A stretch of 64,000 bases of DNA from Bradyrhizobium erythrophlei (GTDB lineage: Bacteria; Pseudomonadota; Alphaproteobacteria; Rhizobiales; Xanthobacteraceae). The notes under the pieces are model-generated. The model was not told the origin of the DNA. It searched no databases and was given only the letters and a program-made list of their open reading frames with translations. The position numbers and the translations under genes are program-made. Positions 34,497 to 44,913 of this stretch are shown here, in pieces (position 1 is the stretch's first letter; each line of letters starts with the position of its first letter). The stretch covers positions 372,001 to 436,000 of the forward strand of contig FSRD01000003.1 of the NCBI GenBank assembly GCA_900129675.1, read 5' to 3'.

Positions 34497-35381
34497 TCAC
34501 CGCTCCCGTGGGTCGAGCGCGTCACGCAGGCCGTCGCCGACCAGGTTGAACGACAGCACCACCAGGAAGATCGCAAGCCCCGGCCACAGCGCCATCCAGG
34601 GTGCGTTGGTCAGGAAGCGCTGCGCGGCGTTGAGCATGCTGCCCCAGGACGGCTGCGGCGGCTGCTGGCCCAGGCCCAGGAACGACAGCGCGGCTTCGGC
34701 GATGATGGCGGCCGCGATCGACAGCGTCGCCTGCACCAGCAGCGCCGGCATGATGTTGGGCAGGATGTGGAACAGCGCGATGCGCCAGCGCGGGTTGCCC
34801 ATCGCGCGCGCGGCCTCGACATAGTCCTCGACCTTGACGCTCATCGCCTGGCCGCGGGTCAGCCGGATGAAGATCGGGGTGGCGGAGACGCCGATCGCGA
34901 TCATGGCGTTGCCGAGGCTCGGACCTAGAAACGCCGCCAGCGCGATGGCGAGGATCAGGAACGGGACCGCCAGCATCGCATCGGTGATGCGGCTGATCAG
35001 GGCGTCGATGAAGCCGCCGCGGTAGCCCGACAGCAATCCGAGGGGAACACCGATGGAAAGCGCAATCCCGACCGAGATCGCGCCGGCCACCAGCGAGGCC
35101 CGGGCGCCATAGATGACGCGGCCCAGAATGTCGCGGCCGAGATCGTCGGTGCCGAACCAATGCAGCGCCGACGGCGGCTTGCGCACCAGCGACCAGCTGG
35201 TCGCGATCGGGTCATAGGGCACGATCAAGGGCGCAAACAGCGCCAGCAGCATGAATGTCGCGATCACGATCAGGCCGACCACCGCGCCCTTGCGCTGGAA
35301 CAGCCGGCGCAGCGCGCGCCGCGTCGGGCTCTCCAGTTCCTCGGAGACCGCAATAGGAATGTTGAGCGCGGTGTCGGTCAT
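34497..35381 (-). CDS. Peptide ABC transporter permease, DppC-like (system 2)
   Basis: A 294-residue inner-membrane permease. After a cytoplasmic N-terminus, the first TM is GLIVIATFMLLALFAPLIV, followed by the periplasmic loop HWFGTDDLGRDILGRVIYGARASL, typical of DppC/OppC. The coupling motif is YVEAARAMGNPRWRIALFHILPN. The start at 35381 is chosen because it gives the family N-terminus; the open frame upstream overlaps the neighbouring gene. It is the last gene of the twelve-gene island, 5 bases after the DppB-like stop. Confidence 0.93.
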   Translation of the reverse strand: MTDTALNIPIAVSEELESPTRRALRRLFQRKGAVVGLIVIATFMLLALFAPLIVPYDPIATSWSLVRKPPSALHWFGTDDLGRDILGRVIYGARASLVAGAISVGIALSIGVPLGLLSGYRGGFIDALISRITDAMLAVPFLILAIALAAFLGPSLGNAMIAIGVSATPIFIRLTRGQAMSVKVEDYVEAARAMGNPRWRIALFHILPNIMPALLVQATLSIAAAIIAEAALSFLGLGQQPPQPSWGSMLNAAQRFLTNAPWMALWPGLAIFLVVLSFNLVGDGLRDALDPRER

Positions 35382-35386
35382 GCCGT

Positions 35387-36328
35387 TCAAGCCCTTAGCC
35401 GCGGGTTGACCAGGATATAGGCGATATCGGCGATCAAATTCAGCGTGATGTAGATCGTCGCCGTCACCAGCACCACGCCTTGCACCACCGCATAATCGCG
35501 GTTGAACACGGCGTCGACGATCAGCTTGCCAAAACCTGGAATCGAAAATATCTGCTCGGTCAGCACCGCGCCGGACAACAGCGTGCCGAGTTCGAGCGCG
35601 CCGAGCGTAATCACAGGCGTCAGCGCGTTGCGCATCGCGTGCTTGAGGATGACCGAGCGTTCGGAAAGGCCTTTTGCGCGCGCGGTGCGGACGTAATCGC
35701 TTTCGAGCACCTGCAGCATGGCGCTGCGGGTATGGCGCATCAGGATCGCGGCGATCGCATTGCCCAGCACGAAAGCGGGCATGATGGTGGAGGCGAGGCT
35801 GGCGCGCCAGTTTTCGCTGAGTGGCACATAGCCTGAAGCCGGCAACCAGCCGAGTTCGATCGAGAACAGGAAGATCAGCATGATGCCGAGCCAGAAATTC
35901 GGCGTCGAGATGCCCCACAGCGCGAACAGATTGGCGCCGTAGTCCCAGGCCGTACCCTTCTTTACCGCCGACACGATGCCGGCGGGGATGCCGATCAGGA
36001 ACGCGATCACGATCGCCATCGCCGCGAGCTGCATCGTCACCGGCAATTTTTGCGCGATCAATTCGCGCACCGGCACCTTGATGCGCAAGGACTCGCCGAA
36101 GTCGCCGGACAATACGCCCTTGACCCAGTAGACATACTGGACCGGCACCGGCCGATCGAGCCGGTACTGTTGCCGGATTTGCTCGATGACCGCGGGATCG
36201 CGCTCCTCGCCGGCCATGATCAGCGCGGGATCGCCGGGCAATAGATGCTGCAGCGAAAAGATCAGGATCGACACGAAGAACAGTGTCGGAATCAACTGGA
36301 CTATACGCCGTGCGAGGAAGTTCAGCAT
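35387..36328 (-). CDS. Peptide ABC transporter permease, DppB-like (system 2)
   Basis: A 313-residue permease with the DppB/OppB N-terminus (FLARRIVQLIPTLFFVSILIF), the periplasmic loop LDRPVPVQYVYWVKGVLSGDFGESLR, and coupling motif YVRTARAKGLSERSVILKHAMRNALTP. It pairs with the DppC-like protein to form the channel. Upstream frame extends into a repeat and was not used. The preceding SBP gene is separated by that repeat. Confidence 0.93.
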   Translation of the reverse strand: MLNFLARRIVQLIPTLFFVSILIFSLQHLLPGDPALIMAGEERDPAVIEQIRQQYRLDRPVPVQYVYWVKGVLSGDFGESLRIKVPVRELIAQKLPVTMQLAAMAIVIAFLIGIPAGIVSAVKKGTAWDYGANLFALWGISTPNFWLGIMLIFLFSIELGWLPASGYVPLSENWRASLASTIMPAFVLGNAIAAILMRHTRSAMLQVLESDYVRTARAKGLSERSVILKHAMRNALTPVITLGALELGTLLSGAVLTEQIFSIPGFGKLIVDAVFNRDYAVVQGVVLVTATIYITLNLIADIAYILVNPRLRA

Positions 36329-36335
36329 GGCGCTA

Positions 36336-36460
36336 TCGTGTCCCGGGCGCAGCGCAGCGTGCAACGGTGCGCTGCAGAACCGGGACCCATCTACGATACG
36401 CGGTAGGTCCCGGCTCTGCGGAGCAGCGTAACAACGCTGCACCGCGTCCGGGACACGAGA
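36336..36460. repeat. Family B palindromic repeat, copy 1
   Basis: CGTGTCCCGGGCGCAGC at the left and GCACCGCGTCCGGGACACG at the right are inverse; internal GGGACC and GGTCCCGGC are also inverse. It sits inside the island between the SBP and DppB genes. Similar copies are at 39145 and 62771. Confidence 0.8.
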
Positions 36461-36478
36461 ATGCGGGCGCAGCCATGC

Positions 36479-37993
36479 TCACTTCAGCTTCAGCCCGACC
36501 ACGCGCACCAGGCCGTCGGGCATCTGCTTGTAGCCCTCCAGCCTCGTGGTATGCGCGATCAGTATCTTGCGGTGAAAGATGTAGAGGATCGGCTCCTCGT
36601 CGAGCGCGGCCTTCGTCAGCTTTTCATAGATCGCCTTGCGCTGCGCCTGATCGGTGACCAGGCGGCCGTCGTCGAGCGCCTTGTCGGCATCGGGATTCGA
36701 CCAGGCGCTATAGTTCTGCGGCGCTTCGGTTTTGAGGAAGATGTAGGAATTGCCGTCCGGATCGATGCGCCCGCTCCACGCCAGCATATAGGCCTGGTAT
36801 TCGCCGGCCTCGGCCTGCTTCAGCGACGTCGCGAACTCGGTGACCCTGATCTTCATGTCGAAGCCGGTCTCCGCCGCCATCGACTGGATCACCTGCGCGA
36901 CGGCTTCGGTTTCGGCGCCCTTCGGCACCATGAAGTCGACGCTGACCGGCGCGGTCACGCCTGCTTCCTTCAATAGCGCCTTGGCCTTGGCGACGTCGCG
37001 CCCGCGGACGGGGAAGGATTTCTGGTAGTAAGGATGATCGGGATTGACCCATTGATTGCCGGGTTTGAACTCGCCGTTGAATACGACCTGGTTGATGGCC
37101 TCGCGATCGATCGAGAGATCGAGCGCCTGGCGCACCTTGGCGGACTGGCTGAGCGGTCCCTTGGCCTTGTCCTTGCCGATGTTCAAGGTCACGCCCTGAT
37201 AGCCGAGCTCGATCGCGCTGGATAATTTGAGTTTCGGGTCCGCCTGCACCGCCTTGATGTCGGTCGCCAGCAGGCGTTCGATCAGATCGAGGCCGCCGGA
37301 TTTCAGATTGGCGAGGCGAACCGTTGCGTCCACCAGCGGCAGATAGACGATGCGGTCGATGTGGATGTTGTCCTTGTTCCAGTAATCGGCGAATTTTTCG
37401 AACACGATGCGGTCCTGCTGCACGCGCTCGACGAATTTGTAGGGGCCGGCGCAAACCGGGTGCAGCCCGAACTTGTCGCCCTCCTCCTTCGCCGCTTTCG
37501 GCGACACCATCATCCCCGCGCGATCGGTGAGTTGCGCGACCAGCGGCGAATACGGCGTCTTCAAGACGATCTTGATGGTCAGGGGATCGACGACGTCGAT
37601 GTGGTCGACGGCGGCAAGCTCCGGCTTGCGGAACGACGTCGGCATCGTCAGGTGGCGGTCGAGCGAGAATTTCGCAGCCGCGGCGTCCAGCGGCTCGCCG
37701 TCCTGGAATTTCACGCCCGGCCGCAGCTTGATCGTGACCTCCTTGCCGTCGGCCGAGGTCTCGTGCGACAGCGCGAGCTGCGGCACGATGTTGAGCTTTT
37801 CGTCGATGTCGAACAGCTTGTCGCAAAACGCGGCAAATACGATGCGGCCGACATAGGTGCGCGCCAGCGTCGGGTCGAGGATATCGGGGTCCTCGGCCAG
37901 CCCGATGCGCAGCGTGGTCTGGGCTTGAACATTTGCCTCGAACGACAGCAGCAGGGCCGCCGCCGTCAGTGCCAAACGCAGGATTTTCATCAC
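36479..37993 (-). CDS. Peptide ABC transporter substrate-binding protein (system 2)
   Basis: A 504-residue SBP_bac_5 family periplasmic protein. The signal peptide ends V-Q-A-Q near residue 25. The mature protein starts TLRIGLAEDPDILDPTLARTYVGR, and GYQGVTLNIG and PILYIFHRK are typical later blocks. It would capture a peptide-like or opine-like ligand and deliver it to the DppB/C channel. A second Met immediately after the first could also start it. Confidence 0.92.
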   Translation of the reverse strand: MMKILRLALTAAALLLSFEANVQAQTTLRIGLAEDPDILDPTLARTYVGRIVFAAFCDKLFDIDEKLNIVPQLALSHETSADGKEVTIKLRPGVKFQDGEPLDAAAAKFSLDRHLTMPTSFRKPELAAVDHIDVVDPLTIKIVLKTPYSPLVAQLTDRAGMMVSPKAAKEEGDKFGLHPVCAGPYKFVERVQQDRIVFEKFADYWNKDNIHIDRIVYLPLVDATVRLANLKSGGLDLIERLLATDIKAVQADPKLKLSSAIELGYQGVTLNIGKDKAKGPLSQSAKVRQALDLSIDREAINQVVFNGEFKPGNQWVNPDHPYYQKSFPVRGRDVAKAKALLKEAGVTAPVSVDFMVPKGAETEAVAQVIQSMAAETGFDMKIRVTEFATSLKQAEAGEYQAYMLAWSGRIDPDGNSYIFLKTEAPQNYSAWSNPDADKALDDGRLVTDQAQRKAIYEKLTKAALDEEPILYIFHRKILIAHTTRLEGYKQMPDGLVRVVGLKLK

Positions 37994-38002
37994 TCTGTCC
38001 CC

Positions 38003-38032
38003 ATGTCCTCTTGGATTAAATGTCCTCTTGGA

Positions 38033-38036
<4 letters not shown>
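38003..38036. repeat. 17-bp perfect tandem duplication
   Basis: ATGTCCTCTTGGATTAA occurs twice back to back. The second copy contains the stop codon of the DppF-like gene (38033-38035), so the duplication lengthened the spacer between this ATPase and the downstream SBP gene. Confidence 0.9.
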
Positions 38037-39127
<1,091 letters not shown>

Positions 39128-39144
39128 TTTCGCGCTCCGAAGTT

Positions 39145-39282
39145 CTCGTGTCCCGGGCGCGGTGCAGCGTGAAACGCTGCTCCGCAGAACCGGGACCCAC
39201 CTTGTGCAGCGAGCGGCGTGGGCTCCGGTTCAGCGGTGCACCACTGCGCTACGCTTGTGCTGCACTGCGCCCGGGGCACGAG
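39145..39282. repeat. Family B palindromic repeat, copy 2
   Basis: CTCGTGTCCCGGGCGCGGTGCAGC is mirrored by TGCACTGCGCCCGGGGCACGAG. It is inserted between the DppD- and DppF-like genes of system 2. Confidence 0.8.
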
Positions 39283-39299
39283 ATGGGAGAGCAGGGCGG

Positions 39300-40289
39300 T
39301 CACGACACCAGCCTCTCCAATGGAGCCCGGACGCACCGCGACGCGTGGCTTGGGCTCAGCATCGCCAGCGGCGGCGGCGCGGCAAGGCAGATGTCGCCGA
39401 CGAACGGACAGCGCGCGGCAAAGCGGCAGCCGGATGGCGGATTGGCCATGTTCGGCACCATGCCCTCGATGGTCGCCAGGTGCGAGGCGCGGCGGTCGAG
39501 CCGCGGGATCGAGCCGAGCAGGCCGACGGTGTAGGGATGCTGCGGGTTGGCGAAGAGTTCATCGACCGGCGCGCGTTCGACGATCTCGCCGGCATACATC
39601 ACGGCGACCTCGTCGCAGACTTCGGCGACGACGCCGAGATCGTGGGTGATCAGGATAATCGCGGCTCCGCTTGCGGCTTTCAATTCACGCATCAGATCGA
39701 GGATCTGCGCCTGCAGCGTGACGTCGAGCGCGGTGGTCGGCTCGTCCGCGATCAGAAGCCTGGGATCGCAGGCCAGCGCCATCGCGATCATTACGCGCTG
39801 ACGCATGCCGCCGGAAAGCTTATGCGGATATTCATCGATGCGCTTTTCGGGCGAGGGGATATGGACGCGGCGCAACAGCTCGATGGCGCGCTCGCGGGCC
39901 TGGCGCCGCGTTCCGCCGCGATGGCGCAGAATGGTCTCGATGATCTGGTCGCCGATGGTAAAGCTCGGATTGAGCGAGGTCATCGGTTCCTGAAAGATCA
40001 TCGCCAGCCGATTGCCGCGGAGGTCGCGCAGCGTCTGGTCGGGGACGTCGAGCAGATCGAGGCCGTCGAACCGGATCGAGCCGGAGACTTCGGCGGAGTA
40101 TTTTGACAGCAGCCCCATGATCGCGAGCGAGGTCACGCTCTTGCCGCAGCCGGATTCGCCGACCAGCCCCAGCGTCGCGCCGTTGGCGACGCTGAGATCG
40201 ACGCAATCGACCGCGTGCGTCGAACGGCCGTCGTCGCCATGGAAGATGACGCGCAAGCCCTCGATTTCGATCAGCGGGCTTGCCGTCAT
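39300..40289 (-). CDS. Peptide ABC transporter ATPase, DppD-like (system 2)
   Basis: A 329-residue ATPase: Walker A GESGCGKS, QEPMTSLNPSFTIGDQI after it, signature LSGGMRQRVMIAMAL, Walker B LLIADEPTTALD, and a C-terminal PPSGCRFAARCPF block. It overlaps the upstream DUF1028 gene by four bases, tying that gene to this transporter. Confidence 0.93.
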   Translation of the reverse strand: MTASPLIEIEGLRVIFHGDDGRSTHAVDCVDLSVANGATLGLVGESGCGKSVTSLAIMGLLSKYSAEVSGSIRFDGLDLLDVPDQTLRDLRGNRLAMIFQEPMTSLNPSFTIGDQIIETILRHRGGTRRQARERAIELLRRVHIPSPEKRIDEYPHKLSGGMRQRVMIAMALACDPRLLIADEPTTALDVTLQAQILDLMRELKAASGAAIILITHDLGVVAEVCDEVAVMYAGEIVERAPVDELFANPQHPYTVGLLGSIPRLDRRASHLATIEGMVPNMANPPSGCRFAARCPFVGDICLAAPPPLAMLSPSHASRCVRAPLERLVS

Positions 40290-40984
40290 CCCTGACTCGC
40301 AATCCCGGCGTCGATGGCCTCGCGGTCGGTCACCCCGGCCGGATTTTTGCGGGTCGGGAGAAATTGGCGGAAATGCACCCAGCGCTCGCGGCTGACCTGT
40401 TCAAGCCGCTCCAGCTCGGCAAGCGGATCGGCATGGTCGTCGACGCGCAGGTCGAGATCGGACCATTCTTCCTCGCCATGGATCAGCAGCGTCGCCGATT
40501 GCTTGCCGCGCTTGTCGCCGCCGGCGGCTTCGCCGGCCCGCATCGCCGCGATCAGCCGCCGGGCGAAGGGCAGGCCGGCATTCGCGACATAGGCTTTCGC
40601 AGTGTCATCCAGCACGGCTGCACCCGTCAGCATGTTTCCTGCAATCGAAAAGCCGTCGCCCTGGATATGTCCGCACCAGTCGACGCATTCCTTGCCCGTG
40701 AACGCAGCAATGCGGCCCTTGGCATCCATGACATGCAGTTGCCTGCTCTCCCGGCCGCTGTCGGCCGCGATCAGGGTCTTGACGATGTCGCAGGACTCGC
40801 GCCCCTCGCGCAGCAATTTCACGCCGTCGATGCCATAATAGGGATTGACCAGCGCTTGGGTTGCGACGGCGCCGCGTCCGGCGGCGATATGCGGCACGCG
40901 GGCGCCGACCGCGAAAAAACGCGTCGCGACCGCGATGCCGAAATGGCCGGTGGCGCTATCGCGGGCGATGATCGACCAGGTCAT
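40286..40984 (-). CDS. DUF1028 protein (Ntn-hydrolase-like)
   Basis: A 232-residue protein beginning TWSIIARDSATGHFGIAVATRF, then VPHIAAGRGAVATQALVNPYYG, the standard pattern of DUF1028. The family is thought to have an Ntn-hydrolase-like fold and is often found beside peptide transporters; no reaction is established that I know of. Here it is wedged between a gamma-glutamyltransferase and a DppD ATPase, overlapping the latter, so a peptide- or amide-cleaving job is the natural inference. Confidence 0.85.
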   Translation of the reverse strand: MTWSIIARDSATGHFGIAVATRFFAVGARVPHIAAGRGAVATQALVNPYYGIDGVKLLREGRESCDIVKTLIAADSGRESRQLHVMDAKGRIAAFTGKECVDWCGHIQGDGFSIAGNMLTGAAVLDDTAKAYVANAGLPFARRLIAAMRAGEAAGGDKRGKQSATLLIHGEEEWSDLDLRVDDHADPLAELERLEQVSRERWVHFRQFLPTRKNPAGVTDREAIDAGIASQG

Positions 40985-41002
40985 CTCGGGCCTTGCTGTT
41001 CT

Positions 41003-42808
41003 TTACCGTCCAGCAGCATAGCCCTGCATGCCCCGCGGATTGGCGGCGGCGCGGCGGCGGCGTCCTACCTTGGAAGCCGCGGTCAGGCGTCCCTCCGACC
41101 AGTCGGGCCCGATCTCGACGACGTGGCCGCGGCTCTTGAGCGTATCCACGGTCGCCTTCGGCACGCGGTTTTCGACCACGAGCACGCCGGGGCGCGCGGT
41201 GCGGGGCCAGAACGAAATCGGGAAATGTTCGGAATGCCAGGCCGGCGCGTCGATCGCTTCCTGCAGGTTCAATTTGGCGTGGACGTGCCGCAGGAAGAAT
41301 TGCGCGGTCCATTGATCCTGCTGGTCGCCGCCGGGCGAACCCCAGGCCATGTACGGCTCGCCGTCGCGATAGCACATGGTGGGCGAGAGCGTGGTGCGCG
41401 GGCGTTTGCCCGGCGCCAGTGCCGCCGGATGATCTTCCTCAAGCCAGAACATCTGGGCGCGGCTGCCGAGGCAGAAGCCGAGTTCGGGAATAACCGGCGA
41501 GGATTGCAGCCAGCCGCCGGAGGGCGTCGCCGAGATCATGTTGCCGGCCTGATCGATGATGTCGAAATGCACGGTGTCGCCGCGCACCTCGCCGAACCGG
41601 CCAACGGTCGGTTCGCCCGCGCCCATCGCGCCGACGGCCTCGCGATGGCCTTCGGCGCGGCGCAGTTTGACTACCGAGCCAAACCCTTCGACCGAGCCGG
41701 GGACGAAGTCGAGCGAGGCTTTATCCCTCGAGATCAGCTTGCGGCGTTCGTCGTTATAGGCGTCCGACAGCAAGGTCGCGATCGGGATCTCCGTGAATTT
41801 GGGATCGCCATAGAATTTCTCGCGGTCGGCAAACGCAAGCTTGGCTGCCTCGATCTGCAGATGGATGAATTCGGGGCCGGCGGGATCGAGCCCGTCGAGC
41901 TCAAATCCCTTCAACAGCGCGAGCTGCTGCAGCATCACCGGGCCCTGGCTCCAGACCCCCGCCTTGCACACGGTGTAGCGGCCGTAATCGTAGGTCAGCG
42001 GCGCCTCGATGGTCGGCTGCCAGCGCGCCATGTCGTCGGCCGAGAGCACGCCGCGATGCGGCGAGCCGCTGACGTCCATCACGTCCTGGGTGCGGCAGAA
42101 TTTGTCGATCGCCTCGGCCACAAAACCGTGCGACCAGGCCTTTCGCGCGGCTTCGATCTGGGCTGTGCGGTCGCTTCCCGCGCTTTCGGCCTCTTTGAGA
42201 ATGCGCGCATAGGTTTCCGAAAGCGTCTTGTTGGTGAAGAGCGTTCCGGGTTTGGGCACCTCATTGTTCGGCAAATAGACCGCCGCCGACGTCTTCCAGT
42301 GCGTGCGGAACAGTTTCTCGACGATCTGGATGGTGGCGGCGGCGCGCTCGACCAGCGGGTGACCGTCGCGGGCATAGGCGATCGCGGGTTCGAGCACGTC
42401 GCGCAGCCGCATCGTGCCGTAGTCGCGCAACAGCAGCATCCAGGATTCGAATGTGCCGGGCACGCAGGCGGCCAAAAGTCCGGTGCCGGGTACCATCTCC
42501 AGCCCCTCGCTGCGATAATGCGCAATGGTCGCTTTCGAAGGCGCGGGGCCCTGGCCGCAGATCACCTCGGTGCGCGCGCGCCTGGTGTCATGCACGATGA
42601 TCGGGACGTCGCCGCCCGGGCCGTTCAGATGCGGCTCGACCACTTGCAGCGTAAAGGCGGTGGCGACGCCGGCGTCGAAGGCGTTGCCGCCTTTCTCCAA
42701 AATACCCATCCCGACAGCGGTCGCGATCCAGTGGGTTGAGGTGACGACCCCGAACGTGCCTTCGATTTCCGGCCGGGTCGTGAACGGATCGGGATTGATA
42801 TTGCCCAT
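41003..42808 (-). CDS. Gamma-glutamyltransferase-family hydrolase
   Basis: A 601-residue Ntn-hydrolase of the GGT family, which cleaves gamma-glutamyl amides after self-processing. The large-subunit end and nucleophile are at GEVRGDTVHFDIID, with Thr412 as the catalytic residue. PGGDVPIIVHD and SPTMCYRDGEPYMAWGSPGGD are further conserved blocks. There is no signal peptide: it starts MGNINPDPF, so the enzyme appears cytoplasmic and would act on imported peptides. It lies between the two transporters. Confidence 0.88.
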   Translation of the reverse strand: MGNINPDPFTTRPEIEGTFGVVTSTHWIATAVGMGILEKGGNAFDAGVATAFTLQVVEPHLNGPGGDVPIIVHDTRRARTEVICGQGPAPSKATIAHYRSEGLEMVPGTGLLAACVPGTFESWMLLLRDYGTMRLRDVLEPAIAYARDGHPLVERAAATIQIVEKLFRTHWKTSAAVYLPNNEVPKPGTLFTNKTLSETYARILKEAESAGSDRTAQIEAARKAWSHGFVAEAIDKFCRTQDVMDVSGSPHRGVLSADDMARWQPTIEAPLTYDYGRYTVCKAGVWSQGPVMLQQLALLKGFELDGLDPAGPEFIHLQIEAAKLAFADREKFYGDPKFTEIPIATLLSDAYNDERRKLISRDKASLDFVPGSVEGFGSVVKLRRAEGHREAVGAMGAGEPTVGRFGEVRGDTVHFDIIDQAGNMISATPSGGWLQSSPVIPELGFCLGSRAQMFWLEEDHPAALAPGKRPRTTLSPTMCYRDGEPYMAWGSPGGDQQDQWTAQFFLRHVHAKLNLQEAIDAPAWHSEHFPISFWPRTARPGVLVVENRVPKATVDTLKSRGHVVEIGPDWSEGRLTAASKVGRRRRAAANPRGMQGYAAGR

Positions 42809-42916
42809 GGGAACCTATCATTTCGTTTGCGCTGGTATCTGGTGCGGGCGCACTTGATCACAGGCGAGGTCCGCTGCCAACCGTTTGGTTGACAGGATTG
42901 GCTCCCATCCGCGTGA

Positions 42917-43918
42917 TCATGCGGAAGCTTTCGCCGGGACGGGATTGTTGACGGCGTGACAGGCGACGCCGTCGATCAGCGACGGCGCCACCTTGCGGCA
43001 GAGATCGAACGCCAGCGGGCAGCGCGGATTGAAGGCGCAGCCGGGCGGCGGATCGATCGGATTGGGGATTTCGCCCTTGACCGGAATCCGCTGCCGGCCG
43101 GACATGGCGAGATCGGGAACCGCGCCGAGCAGCATCCTGGTGTAGGGCATGCGCGGATTGTTGAAGAGTTCGCGCCCCTCCGCGATCTCGACGATGCGGC
43201 CGAGATACATCACGCCGATGCGGCTCGCCATGTGGCGGACCACGGCGAGGTTATGGCTGATGAAGAGGTAGGTGAGACCGAATTTGTCCTGCAGGTCGCG
43301 CATGAGATTGAGGATCTGCGCCTGCACGGAGACGTCCAGCGCCGAGGTCGGCTCGTCGCAGACGATGAATTCGGCTTCCGAGGCCAGCGCCCGCGCAATC
43401 GCAATGCGCTGCCGCTGGCCGCCGGAGAACTCATGCGGAAATTTCAGGCCGTCATCGGCGTGCAGGCCGACCAGGTTCAACAACTCCCCGACGCGCGCCC
43501 TGATGTCGCGCTCGCCCTGGAGCAGATCGAAGGCGCGAATCGGTTCTGCGACGATGGCATCGACCCGGAAGCGCGGATTGAGGCTCGCATAGGGATCCTG
43601 AAAAATCATCTGGATGCGGCGGCGCAGACGCTGGCGTGCCTGCGATTGCTTGCGGTCGGTCATCGAAATGCCGTCGATGATCACCTCGCCGGAACTCGGC
43701 GGCAACAGTCCGACCACCATGCGCGCGACGGTAGTTTTTCCCGAACCGGATTCGCCGACCAGCGCAAACGTCTCGCCCCGCCTGATATCGAAGGTGACGC
43801 CGTCGACCGCTTTGAGAAATTCCAGATGGCCGCCTTCGAGCACCCGGTTCAGCCACGGTTTTGAAACGTCGAACACGCGGCGCAAATTCCTGACGTCGAT
43901 GAAGGGTGCCGGGCTCAT
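42917..43918 (-). CDS. Peptide ABC transporter ATPase, DppF-like (system 1)
   Basis: A 333-residue ATPase: Walker A GESGSGKTT, QDPYASLNPRFRVDAIV, signature FSGGQRQRIAIARAL, Walker B FIVCDEPTSALD and the C-terminal PPPGCAFNPRCPLAFDLC block. It overlaps the upstream DppD-like gene by four bases. The GGT-like gene follows after about 108 bases. Confidence 0.93.
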   Translation of the reverse strand: MSPAPFIDVRNLRRVFDVSKPWLNRVLEGGHLEFLKAVDGVTFDIRRGETFALVGESGSGKTTVARMVVGLLPPSSGEVIIDGISMTDRKQSQARQRLRRRIQMIFQDPYASLNPRFRVDAIVAEPIRAFDLLQGERDIRARVGELLNLVGLHADDGLKFPHEFSGGQRQRIAIARALASEAEFIVCDEPTSALDVSVQAQILNLMRDLQDKFGLTYLFISHNLAVVRHMASRIGVMYLGRIVEIAEGRELFNNPRMPYTRMLLGAVPDLAMSGRQRIPVKGEIPNPIDPPPGCAFNPRCPLAFDLCRKVAPSLIDGVACHAVNNPVPAKASA

Positions 43919-44913
43919 GCCGCGGTCTCCTTGACGTTTTCCTTGGCGGCGGGGTCGTAGAGATGGCAGGCCACCGCCTGCGTGCCATGCGGAATCGGCT
44001 CCGGCCGTTCGACGCGGCAGCGATCGAACGCGAACGCGCAGCGCGGGTTGAACGAGCAGCCCGGCGGGATCGCCGACAGCCGCGGCATCGAACCTGGAAT
44101 TTGCACCAGCCGCTTGTCTTCGCCGGCCAATGTCGGGATCGCGCCCATCAGGCCCTTGGCGTAGGGATGCAGCGGGTTCTGCACAACGTCCTGCACCGGC
44201 CCGATCTCGGCGATCCGGCCGGAATACATCACCGCAACCCGGTCGGAGGTTTCGGCGATCACGCCCATGTCGTGGGTCACCAGCATAACGGCTGTGCCGT
44301 GATCGCGGCCGAGGCGCTTGATCAAGGAGATGATCTGGGCCTGCACGGAGACGTCGAGCGCGGTGGTCGGTTCGTCCGCGATGATCAACTCCGGCCCGGC
44401 GCAGATCGCCAGCGCAATCACCACGCGCTGGCGCATGCCGCCGGAGAATTCGTGCGGATAGGCGTCGATACGCTTTTCCGGTGCGGGAATGCCGACCTCC
44501 GCCAACAGATCGATCGCGCGCTTGCGCGCTGCGGACTCCGACAGATTGCTGTGGGTGCGGATGGTCTCGATGATCTGGTCGCCGATCCGGTACAGCGGAT
44601 TGAGGCTGGTCAGCGGATCCTGAAAGATCATGCCGATGCGTTTTCCGCGGATGCGGCGGATCTCTTCCGGCGGCAGATGATCGATCCGCATGCCCGACAG
44701 ATAGATCTCGCCGCCGGCGATCCGGCCGGGCGGGTCGATCAGCCCGATCACCGCAAGTCCCGTGACCGATTTGCCGGCGCCGGATTCCCCGACCACGCCG
44801 AGCACTTCGCCCTTGGCGATGTCGAACGAAACCCCGTCGATGGCGCGCAGCGTATGGTGGCGGGTGACGAACTCCACCTTAAGATTACGCACGGAGAGGA
44901 CAGGAGCGGTCAT
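43915..44913 (-). CDS. Peptide ABC transporter ATPase, DppD-like (system 1)
   Basis: A 332-residue ATPase: start MTAPVLSVRNLKVEF at 44913, Walker A GESGAGKS, QDPLTSLNPLYRIGDQI, signature FSGGMRQRVVIALAI, Walker B LIIADEPTTALD and PPGCSFNPRCAFAFDRC. The open frame runs 34 codons further upstream, inside the DppC gene, and was rejected. It overlaps both neighbours by four bases, indicating translational coupling. Confidence 0.93.
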   Translation of the reverse strand: MTAPVLSVRNLKVEFVTRHHTLRAIDGVSFDIAKGEVLGVVGESGAGKSVTGLAVIGLIDPPGRIAGGEIYLSGMRIDHLPPEEIRRIRGKRIGMIFQDPLTSLNPLYRIGDQIIETIRTHSNLSESAARKRAIDLLAEVGIPAPEKRIDAYPHEFSGGMRQRVVIALAICAGPELIIADEPTTALDVSVQAQIISLIKRLGRDHGTAVMLVTHDMGVIAETSDRVAVMYSGRIAEIGPVQDVVQNPLHPYAKGLMGAIPTLAGEDKRLVQIPGSMPRLSAIPPGCSFNPRCAFAFDRCRVERPEPIPHGTQAVACHLYDPAAKENVKETAA